Shown piece after piece: positions 57,675-64,000 of a DNA stretch of 64,000 nucleotides. Location: positions 1 through 64,000 of the IMG/VR virus record IMGVR_UViG_3300049460_000371; one strand, given 5' to 3'. Both the position numbers and the translations under genes were made by a program. The notes under the pieces are model-generated. The model did no database searches, was not told where the DNA came from, and was given only the letters and a program-made list of their open reading frames with translations. This DNA comes from a virus. Positions within the stretch are counted from its first letter, which is position 1; every line of letters begins with the position of its first letter.

Positions 57675-58050
57675 TCAAGAAATCGTCACCGCACTTGAAG
57701 CAGAAATGCGCAATGACCTAGCAGCATACACCACCCCAGGCGAAATAGTTTATTCAGTCACCCAAAAAGAAATTCTGGCCTTTGCTAGAACCCTGGGTGT
57801 ACCCATCCCGGAAGGCGGTCCCGGTAAGCTGGACACCACCCACGACATCCAGATGCGAGAGCTTCGGGCCGAGCTTGTTTGGCTCCAAGCCGACCTCAGC
57901 GAAGTGAATAAGATTCTGGCCGGGAGGACTGAGAAAGATGATCCTATAGGTCATATGCAGTTTAGTCAACGTCGTGCATCGCTCCAACAACAAATTATCG
58001 CCATGAATGCAAAAATTGCTGCATTGGCGCTTGAAGCCATTCAGCAATGA
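57658..58050 (+). CDS. hypothetical coiled-coil protein
   Basis: A 130-aa protein; the second half is a helical hairpin (MRELRAELVWLQADLSEV ... RRASLQQQIIAMNAKIAAL). Function unknown. Confidence 0.78.
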   Translation: MKPLTDQEIVTALEAEMRNDLAAYTTPGEIVYSVTQKEILAFARTLGVPIPEGGPGKLDTTHDIQMRELRAELVWLQADLSEVNKILAGRTEKDDPIGHMQFSQRRASLQQQIIAMNAKIAALALEAIQQ

Positions 58051-58059
58051 ACCTATAAT
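58031..58059 (+). promoter_or_regulatory. sigma70-like promoter ending TGAACC-TATAAT
   Basis: TTGAAG, 17-bp spacer ending AATGAACC, TATAAT; overlaps the end of the gene before. Confidence 0.75.
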
Positions 58060-58079
58060 GGTGCATCAAGGAGGATGAC

Positions 58080-58484
58080 ATGACTATTTTGACCAATGAA
58101 GAACACATGCAAGTAGACCGTCTATACTGGGACGGTCTTGCAATGGCGCAGCTCTATCGTGTAAGTGTTTGCCTTGCTGACAAGATCCGCAGCAATGAAG
58201 CTTGGATCGCACGCACGCAAATCCGCATGACTGGCGCGGTTGCCGACCTGAATGCAACCGATCCAAAAGATGCCCGTAAGTACAAGGACGCCCAGACCGA
58301 AGTCGACAACTGCACAAAGTTGCTGACCCGCCTCACGGCTGAAAACGAAGAGCTGACCCTGAAGAAAACTAGTGCTGATGCTCAGCATGGTGTCATCTAT
58401 GCCCGCGTTTTGGCCTATCCGTTTGGTGGCAAGATCCACCGGGCATGCGAGGCTCGTTATCCACGTACCCGGCCATGCTGCTAA
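58080..58484 (+). CDS. hypothetical coiled-coil protein
   Basis: A 134-aa protein with AAGGAGG upstream. Long helix with heptad look (DNCTKLLTRLTAENEELTL), ending in a Cys pair (RPCC). Function unknown. Confidence 0.8.
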   Translation: MTILTNEEHMQVDRLYWDGLAMAQLYRVSVCLADKIRSNEAWIARTQIRMTGAVADLNATDPKDARKYKDAQTEVDNCTKLLTRLTAENEELTLKKTSADAQHGVIYARVLAYPFGGKIHRACEARYPRTRPCC

Positions 58485-58490
58485 GAACAT

Positions 58491-58519
58491 TTGACGCCTG
58501 GTGATCCAGGTGTTAGTGT
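58491..58519 (+). promoter_or_regulatory. probable NDH-2 promoter with inverted repeat
   Basis: TTGACG, 17-bp spacer, TAGTGT. The spacer holds CCTGG-TGAT-CCAGG, an operator-like inverted repeat different from the common core. Confidence 0.55.
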
Positions 58520-58547
58520 TTGTTAAACGAACTGAGAGAATAAGAAC

Positions 58548-59849
58548 ATGAAACAGAATATTGTCATTGTGGGTGGCGGTGCTGGTGGCTTGGAACTGGC
58601 TTGCAAACTGGGCCGAAAACTTGGTCCCGATAGCGTCACACTGGTTGATAGCCGGTTGACCCATATCTGGAAGCCATCCTTGCACGAAGTTGCAGCAGGC
58701 ACCCTGGACGTTCATGCCGAAGGGCTATCGTATCAGATGCTCGCGCATGACAATGGTTTCACGTTCGTGTATGGTGCAATGTCGGCTCTGAACAAGGGCA
58801 ACAAAACCATCCAAGTCGACGCAGTGTTGACCGACAAGGAGATCGTGTTGATCCCTGAACGCGTCATCGCATTCTCGGATCTGGTCATTGCTGTCGGCAG
58901 TGTATCCAACTACTTCAATGTTCCAGGTGCGTCGACCAATACTATCGCATTGAATGCTCCGGAAGACGCAGAAGCATTCAGGAACAAGATGATGCGTCAT
59001 CTCCATTACGCAAACGGCCCTATGCGCCGTGATACCGCGGAAGATGCTGGTGTTGATATCGTGATCATTGGCGGCGGCGCTACGGGTGTTGAGCTGGCCG
59101 CTGAGCTGTCCGAAGCTCGCAATGAATTCGCGGCATACGGCGTTCACAACCTGGATGCCAAGAAATCCCTCCGCCTCACCATCCTGGAAGGTTCGCCGCG
59201 TGTGCTGGCTCCTTTGCCTGAACGCGTCAGCGAAGCAGCTGACAAGCTGTTGAAACTTCGCGATGTTACGGTGAAAACTGGCTGTCGTGTGGTTGACATT
59301 ACTTCCACGCTGGTAACTGATTCCACGGGCCAGACGTACAAGGCTGACATCACGGTTTGGGCCGCTGGTATCAAGGCTCCTGACTTCCTGGCTACGTTGG
59401 GCTTGCCTACTGCTCGCAGTGGTGCTCTGATCGTTGACGGCAAGCTGCGCGTTGACGAGGCATATCACATCTATGCTTTGGGTGACTGTGCGTCGTTTAC
59501 TGACAAGGATGGCAAGATGGCCCCGCCGCGTGCGCAAACGGCTCACCAGCAAGCCGACTATCTGTATGATCGTTTCATGGCCTTTGCGAATGGTCGCCCA
59601 GCATCCGTGAAGGATTACCAGTACAAGGACTACGGTTCGTTGGTCTCGATCGGCCATAGCACTTCAGTGGGTAACCTGATGGGATCACTGGCCGGTCGTT
59701 GGTTCATCGAAGGTTGGTTTGCTCGCATCATGTATGTGAGCTTGCACCTGTTGCATCACCGTGCAATCTTGGGCACGATCCGCACTGGCATATTAGCACT
59801 TGCCCGCTTCCTGATCAAACGCACCGCACCTCTTGTGAAATTGCACTAA
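58548..59849 (+). CDS. ndh: type II NADH:quinone oxidoreductase
   Basis: A full-length 433-aa flavoprotein of the NDH-2 family. The FAD-binding GGGAGG is at 9-14, the NADH-binding IIGGGATGVELAAEL near 173-187, and the second FAD motif YALGDCA near 308. The hydrophobic C-terminal segment (about 385-420) would attach it to the inner membrane. It moves electrons from NADH to quinone without pumping protons. The whole length and motifs are kept, so it is likely functional. Overlaps the next gene. Confidence 0.93.
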   Translation: MKQNIVIVGGGAGGLELACKLGRKLGPDSVTLVDSRLTHIWKPSLHEVAAGTLDVHAEGLSYQMLAHDNGFTFVYGAMSALNKGNKTIQVDAVLTDKEIVLIPERVIAFSDLVIAVGSVSNYFNVPGASTNTIALNAPEDAEAFRNKMMRHLHYANGPMRRDTAEDAGVDIVIIGGGATGVELAAELSEARNEFAAYGVHNLDAKKSLRLTILEGSPRVLAPLPERVSEAADKLLKLRDVTVKTGCRVVDITSTLVTDSTGQTYKADITVWAAGIKAPDFLATLGLPTARSGALIVDGKLRVDEAYHIYALGDCASFTDKDGKMAPPRAQTAHQQADYLYDRFMAFANGRPASVKDYQYKDYGSLVSIGHSTSVGNLMGSLAGRWFIEGWFARIMYVSLHLLHHRAILGTIRTGILALARFLIKRTAPLVKLH

Positions 59850-60148
59850 TGGTTACGCACACCTATAAGTTTAATCCTCAACCCAAGCAAACGGCGCGGT
59901 CGCGTCGTCGTGGTGGGCCACAGAGTAATTTCATGCCACGGGTAACGCCGTATCATCAATGGGCAAAACGTCCACTTAATGAAATAGTACTGGGTCGCTT
60001 GTTCGGTATGCTTCACAGCAAGTTGGGGCATGGTTTGCCCATTGCGCGCCTTCGTTGGAAGCAAGCTGGTATCCGTATGGATGCACGGTTTCCCACACGG
60101 GCCTCGTGTGAGTATTACAATACCTGGTCAGCAGGGAAGATTTTCTGA
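59849..60148 (+). CDS. hypothetical basic protein
   Basis: A 99-aa strongly basic protein (TARSRRRGGPQSN) starting on the NDH-2 stop (TAATG). Nucleic-acid binding is possible. The coupling to ndh may be positional only. Confidence 0.72.
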   Translation: MVTHTYKFNPQPKQTARSRRRGGPQSNFMPRVTPYHQWAKRPLNEIVLGRLFGMLHSKLGHGLPIARLRWKQAGIRMDARFPTRASCEYYNTWSAGKIF

Positions 60149-60369
60149 TGAGTAGTCGTTATCATATCGTTTATCCTTGCGGGGATCGCACGAAACTGTC
60201 AGTGGTCGAGATTGTTGATGCACTCTCGTATGAGCTGTCGGAGTACGCGGTGGCGTCGCGTAATGACTGGGAAACGTACAAAGAAGCAGCCACGTATGCC
60301 AAGCAGTTGGCTAAAGATAATGATCTGACCTTCGTTCCAGATAAAGAAGAACCTGATTACTTGGACTAA
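60148..60369 (+). CDS. hypothetical protein
   Basis: A 73-aa acidic protein overlapping the previous stop. Alpha/beta, ends PDYLD. Function unknown. Confidence 0.75.
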   Translation: MSSRYHIVYPCGDRTKLSVVEIVDALSYELSEYAVASRNDWETYKEAATYAKQLAKDNDLTFVPDKEEPDYLD

Positions 60370-60384
60370 TCATTCATCCAAACA

Positions 60385-60410
60385 AAAAGGGGAGCAACCG
60401 CTCCCCTTTT
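60385..60410. terminator. bidirectional terminator
   Basis: AAAAGGGGAGC / GCTCCCCTTTT, a perfect 11-bp stem, between convergent forward and reverse genes. Confidence 0.9.
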
Positions 60411-60425
60411 CTATTACCAATTCAA

Positions 60426-62699
60426 TTACTTGGCAATGACAACCCACTTGGTATTCGGCAGGTCCGAATTGATAAGTGGGACACGACGGAATACCGTTTC
60501 TTCTGTGGCTGCACGCAAGATATAACCAGCCGTTGAAGAAGCAACCGCTCCATTGTAGTAGCCCTGGTTATTGTCACCACTCGATGTGATACTTGAAATG
60601 GCCATGGTGCTATATTTGACATCATCACCAACATTTGCCAATTCCCAGTTGATAAAGTCTTGAGTACGATAGACCGTGCCGCCATTAGTTGGGATCAACA
60701 CCCAGCCATTGATGATTGCAACACCTGGACCGGCAACTGGCGATGGCAATGCACTTGCTTGCCATGTAACGCCGTCATACGAATAGTTGACCAAGGTATT
60801 GTTGGCCCAGGTCATTACCACCACATTACCATCACTTGCAACGCTTGATACTGTGGCACTTGTTGGCATGGTCATTTGGCCATTAACCAGAGCAGTAACG
60901 GCACTGCCGGTTGTGGTCATATAACGTGGAACCGCTGCATTGGTGAGCACCAAAAACTTATCCTTGAATGCACCAACCAAGGCACCAGCTGATGTTGCAT
61001 ATGTTGACCATGTTTTGCCGTAGTCAAACGATACTGGACCGGATGCGCCAGCAGTGGTCGCAATGATGACGTTTGGTGATGTCTTGGATGCAACCATAGA
61101 CTGAACCAATGCAGTAGCCGCCAGAGCCACATAGGTGATCGATGGTGCTGCACTATATGTCCAGTTGATACCATCTGGTGAAGTTGCGGTTCTGAATCCA
61201 TTCTGTGTGTTTGCAAGGCCTGTCATAGTCACGTTACCGATATTGCCGTACGCCACATAGTTGCCATCACTTGTGATCAACATACCTTTCCAGCACACCA
61301 GATCAGTGCCCGATGGGATGGAAATGTTTTGCCAAGTTGCACCACTATCAAAACTGATGATACCAGTCCAAGCCGACAACAATGATGTTGATGCACCCAT
61401 AGTTACATTGTCCATCAGAACCACAACACTACCATCGTAATTTACAATAGGATAGCTATATGTGTTGGTGCTGGTCATGTTGGTCAATTCAGTAGATACA
61501 GTCCAAGTCGTACCGCTATCAGTGCTACCGCAAATAAAGGTTGTGCCAACTGGAGCGGTCACCATATGCAGAGTGCCACCTACTGAGAATACATCAGTGA
61601 CCCCACCATATTGTTGATTTGCTGCTGGATTGGTTGCATTACCAAATGGAGCCAAGGCTGATCGAACAACCCAAGTTGTGCCATTTGTTGATGTCATAAC
61701 CGCTGGCGTGCCCGTGCAGTAAATTACCATCGAACCATTTGACGCAATTGCGATTCGACTTGCACTTGCGCTAGTTGGTGTTGCAACCGTGCGTGAAGTC
61801 CAGACTGCACCATCTGGTGATGTGTAAATGTTACCTGCTGTGGTTGGTGCAGCAACGAACAAACTCACGACTGGGTTATAAGCAAGCGTGCCAACACCCA
61901 CAGTACATGCGGTATTGATGGTCCAAGATGTACCAAGATTGGTTGTGCGGATAATATTGTTGGTTGCACCTGAACCATACGACATGAAAGTACCATTCGC
62001 ATAGGTGAATGGATTGGTGTAGTTGAAAGCAGCCGACAATGTTGGGGCATTTGCCCATGAGCCGCCATTGTCACTTGAAAACACAACACCACCGGTGGTT
62101 GCTGGTGTGCCGGTATTAGCCAGAATATTACCACCACCTTCAGTGAAGAAGTATGCGGCGGCCGCTGATGGCATAGTGATTGGAGTCTGGGTAGTCAGAG
62201 TAGGATCGTTCAGGTCAATACGCAGGTGATTACCTGGTGCTGACAAGTAGAGATTCATACCATTTTGAGATACTCGACCGTTGATGTTTTGGACCATTGC
62301 TGTTGGTGCGATGCCATTGAAATCAGCGGCGACGAATGTTTTCACATAGGCGATGCCATCAGACAACGTCAACGAGTTAGACTTCCACAGCGAACCGTTT
62401 TTGAACAACAGATAAACGTTAGAACCGATTGTCCAGTTTGCGATAATCACATTGGTTTGATTCGCAGTAGTCACGATTGCGCTGCGACGGAGAACCGATG
62501 GGAATGGAACCTCATGCACATAGTCGCCCTGGAAGCCGCCAGGAATTTGGTCACCCAGAACAGGGTAGTCAGTTGAGTCAAACTTCGCGCCAGATGCGAT
62601 GTATTTTGGATTCTCGAACGAGTTAATGACTCGAACGATGGAGCCAATTGGTGCCTTATTGTTAAGGACTTCTGAGAATGTAATTGGATCAAATGCCAT
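60426..62699 (-). CDS. BNR/Asp-box beta-propeller tail protein
   Basis: A 757-aa reverse-strand protein. At least nine Asp-box repeats of the S-x-D/N-x-G-x-T/S-W type are visible, such as SSDNGGSW, TTNLGTSW, SPDGAVW, STNGTTW, STDSGTTW, SFDSGATW, SPDGINW and SFDYGKTW, which form sialidase-like propellers. No sialidase Arg triad was identified. It likely binds a surface sugar as a fibre or tailspike. The N-terminal 90 residues would attach it to the virion. It pairs with the gene at 62710. Confidence 0.85.
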   Translation of the reverse strand: MAFDPITFSEVLNNKAPIGSIVRVINSFENPKYIASGAKFDSTDYPVLGDQIPGGFQGDYVHEVPFPSVLRRSAIVTTANQTNVIIANWTIGSNVYLLFKNGSLWKSNSLTLSDGIAYVKTFVAADFNGIAPTAMVQNINGRVSQNGMNLYLSAPGNHLRIDLNDPTLTTQTPITMPSAAAAYFFTEGGGNILANTGTPATTGGVVFSSDNGGSWANAPTLSAAFNYTNPFTYANGTFMSYGSGATNNIIRTTNLGTSWTINTACTVGVGTLAYNPVVSLFVAAPTTAGNIYTSPDGAVWTSRTVATPTSASASRIAIASNGSMVIYCTGTPAVMTSTNGTTWVVRSALAPFGNATNPAANQQYGGVTDVFSVGGTLHMVTAPVGTTFICGSTDSGTTWTVSTELTNMTSTNTYSYPIVNYDGSVVVLMDNVTMGASTSLLSAWTGIISFDSGATWQNISIPSGTDLVCWKGMLITSDGNYVAYGNIGNVTMTGLANTQNGFRTATSPDGINWTYSAAPSITYVALAATALVQSMVASKTSPNVIIATTAGASGPVSFDYGKTWSTYATSAGALVGAFKDKFLVLTNAAVPRYMTTTGSAVTALVNGQMTMPTSATVSSVASDGNVVVMTWANNTLVNYSYDGVTWQASALPSPVAGPGVAIINGWVLIPTNGGTVYRTQDFINWELANVGDDVKYSTMAISSITSSGDNNQGYYNGAVASSTAGYILRAATEETVFRRVPLINSDLPNTKWVVIAK

Positions 62700-62709
62700 A
62701 ATGGTCTCC

Positions 62710-63333
62710 TTAGATATATGTTGAAGTCATGGTGCTAACTTGCCCATCGACATAGGTGTAGGTTTCAAGACGTGTAACACCCTGATAGGCAATCGAGATG
62801 GTGTGAATGGTGCCATCTGAATTATAATCATAGTTTGTCACTCGTTGATCGGCGCCAATATTTTCAGTCATGATGCTGATCTTATTTTCGTCGTTGTATT
62901 GAAAACTAGTTGAGTCAGGAATGGCATCTGAACTACCGCCACTACTTGGAATTGTTGCCCATTTAACACCAGTTGGTTTGGTGCTATCGGCCATAAGCAC
63001 TTGCCCATTAGTCCCGATATCAAGGTCAACGTTTGATGAACCGTCAGATACCCGAATCGTACCCTTGGCTGTTGGAGTTGAAGGTTCGCCGCTCGCATCA
63101 ACCCATACCATCGATGTGCCATCTTGACCTACTGCCAGAAATTTACCTGGAGTGGCGCCGGTTGATGGGAATGTGAGATTATGGATCGCAAATGCTTGCA
63201 TGGAAAGCTTTAATGGTGATACCTGCCCGAAACCATCTTCAATCGGTTGCAGGGTAGAAATCAAACCACCAGCCTCTACACGTAATAGTCCACCAAATGT
63301 ATCTTGGGGAGTTCGTCCTCTAAGAGTTGACAT
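62710..63333 (-). CDS. tail-fibre-like protein, paralogue of the gene at 47326
   Basis: A 207-aa protein. The first 75 residues match the N-terminus of 47326 (see there). It then has GTIRVSDGSSNVDLDIGTNGQVL, a repeat style common in fibres, and an end rich in YDYNSDGTIHT-like strands recalling YD/RHS units. Upstream of the propeller gene in the same reverse transcript, so a fibre adaptor is likely. Confidence 0.82.
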   Translation of the reverse strand: MSTLRGRTPQDTFGGLLRVEAGGLISTLQPIEDGFGQVSPLKLSMQAFAIHNLTFPSTGATPGKFLAVGQDGTSMVWVDASGEPSTPTAKGTIRVSDGSSNVDLDIGTNGQVLMADSTKPTGVKWATIPSSGGSSDAIPDSTSFQYNDENKISIMTENIGADQRVTNYDYNSDGTIHTISIAYQGVTRLETYTYVDGQVSTMTSTYI

Positions 63334-63461
63334 AGTTCTCTTCCATAAAAGGCGGCAACGTCTATGTTGCCGTTCATCTATTTAATCATATTTTCATTTG
63401 GTTATGTCGTGTTATTTTAATCTTTCAACTATTGGTGCCATACTGTCATGAAGGAGAGATT

Positions 63462-63806
63462 ATGGATAATGTATTTGTATTGATCGAATGGAACATTTCG
63501 GATGCTGTTGTGCTTGATGGTGGAACTAGCGAAGAGCAGCACCCTCATGTTCGTGGTATTGCACCAACACTTGATGAGGCAATCAAGTTGGCAGTAGTCC
63601 AAAAACTGATGGTGGATGACTGGAATAGTGATGACTGGCAAATTGAAGAAGTTGCGTTCAATACACCAATTCGCCCAACTCGGGCCGTCGAAACCCATTA
63701 TGCGATCCCAGGAGCGATTGCGATGTATAGCGAGGCGGGTAAATTTATTAGAAGCCCTGAGAAACCTGATGGCCCAACGTTTTTGGTAGACATCAAAAAA
63801 CTATAA
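63462..63806 (+). CDS. hypothetical acidic protein
   Basis: A 114-aa acidic alpha/beta protein with AAGGAGAG upstream, divergent from the fibre gene. Function unknown. Confidence 0.8.
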   Translation: MDNVFVLIEWNISDAVVLDGGTSEEQHPHVRGIAPTLDEAIKLAVVQKLMVDDWNSDDWQIEEVAFNTPIRPTRAVETHYAIPGAIAMYSEAGKFIRSPEKPDGPTFLVDIKKL

Positions 63807-63808
63807 GC

Positions 63809-63837
63809 TTGACTCATTTGGCGTTTCATAATACCAT
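63809..63837 (+). promoter_or_regulatory. sigma70-like promoter
   Basis: TTGACT, 17-bp spacer (CATTTGGCGTTTCATAA), TACCAT, overlapping the end of the gene before. Confidence 0.72.
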
Positions 63838-63863
63838 ATGGCATTATTCATTCGGAGCATATC

Positions 63864-64000
63864 ATGGAAATCAGTTTGTATCCTTCGTCGCCCTGGGAAA
63901 TCATCAAAAATATCCATGAAGGTGGTCTGCTGAAATGGTACCATCCCAAAGTCTATTACGAGCGTGAGACTATTGTTGCTCGCAAGGATGATTTGCTGGA
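63864..64000 (+). CDS. hypothetical protein, 3'-truncated by the window edge
   Basis: The first 45 codons of a gene with CGGAGC before the ATG. It starts MEISLYPSSPWEIIKNIHEGG. The family cannot be judged from this fragment. Confidence 0.7.
   Translation, partial: MEISLYPSSPWEIIKNIHEGGLLKWYHPKVYYERETIVARKDDLL

Noticed and set aside
58725-59657. 310-aa reverse frame over NDH-2
   Set aside because: Shadow of a gene with all flavoprotein motifs.
1-64000. CRISPR arrays, insertion sequences, transposases or an integrase
   Set aside because: No spaced direct repeats and no transposase or recombinase motifs seen; the only mobile element is the GIY-YIG endonuclease.
13742-64000. General reassignment of UGA to Trp
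   Set aside because: Many genes, including tyrS and the HD hydrolase operon, end in UGA at tight overlaps, so UGA clearly works as stop for most of the window.

Overview
The window looks like part of the accessory and middle region of a large (probably jumbo) tailed-phage genome whose host is a Gram-negative bacterium. The evidence is about 128 tightly packed, mostly short genes, nearly all on the + strand with 1-4 nt start/stop overlaps; many orphan proteins; tail-fibre-like proteins; and phage-carried housekeeping genes (tyrosyl-tRNA synthetase, NAD+-dependent DNA ligase, a release factor, Fe-S carriers, a type II NADH dehydrogenase). The sigma70-like promoters, the SleB-type wall hydrolase and the proteobacterial-looking TyrRS fit a proteobacterial host; a beta-proteobacterium is only my guess. 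No capsid, terminase, polymerase or tRNA gene was recognised.

Layout. 1-3.0 kb: small orphan genes; from 1.9 kb the + strand is C-rich and G-poor. 3.0-3.2 kb: a non-coding element present in inverted copy at 49.6 kb. 3.2-6.1 kb: an acidic 596-aa protein and two neighbours. 6.3-9.3 kb: a tandem array of paralogues that end in an 'AxFKLTW'-like motif, interrupted by two A-type Fe-S carriers. 9.3-13.7 kb: a papain-like amidase, a sugar-nucleotide epimerase, an ADP-ribosyltransferase-like protein and an Ala-rich protein. 13.7-25.7 kb: short operons with a SprT-like protease, TyrRS and a SWIM zinc protein. 25.7-27.4 kb: an RF1-type release factor gene whose 5' end has been displaced by a GIY-YIG endonuclease and replaced by a synonymously recoded start, and which carries an in-frame UGA. 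27.4-39.8 kb: membrane and lipoproteins, an HNH-RNA ligase fusion, a methyltransferase, a SleB hydrolase and a RelA/SpoT-type HD hydrolase. 39.8-46.0 kb: more paralogue arrays, a histidine phosphatase and a LexA-like DNA-binding protein. 46.1-48.9 kb (- strand): a tail-fibre-like cluster. 49.5-50.2 kb: a gene-free, extremely G/T-rich stretch. 50.2-60.4 kb: a 2H phosphoesterase-like protein, an M23-like protein, LigA and NDH-2. 60.4-63.3 kb (- strand): a BNR-repeat tail protein and a paralogue of one of the 47-kb fibre proteins.

How it works together. Most operons start from one promoter type: TTGAYN, a 17-bp spacer, then TATAAT or TACCAT. The spacer often carries the palindromic core TTCA-N2-TGAA next to the -10 box, which suggests one shared regulator. 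Many operons end in strong GC hairpins with T tails. The cargo genes would act on translation (TyrRS, RF1-like), RNA repair (HNH-RNA ligase, 2H protein), alarmone level (SpoT-like), respiration and Fe-S assembly (NDH-2, ErpA/IscA), NAD-dependent signalling (ART-like) and the cell envelope (SleB, M23-like, epimerase, lipoprotein). These roles are inferred from motifs read by eye; no database search was possible.
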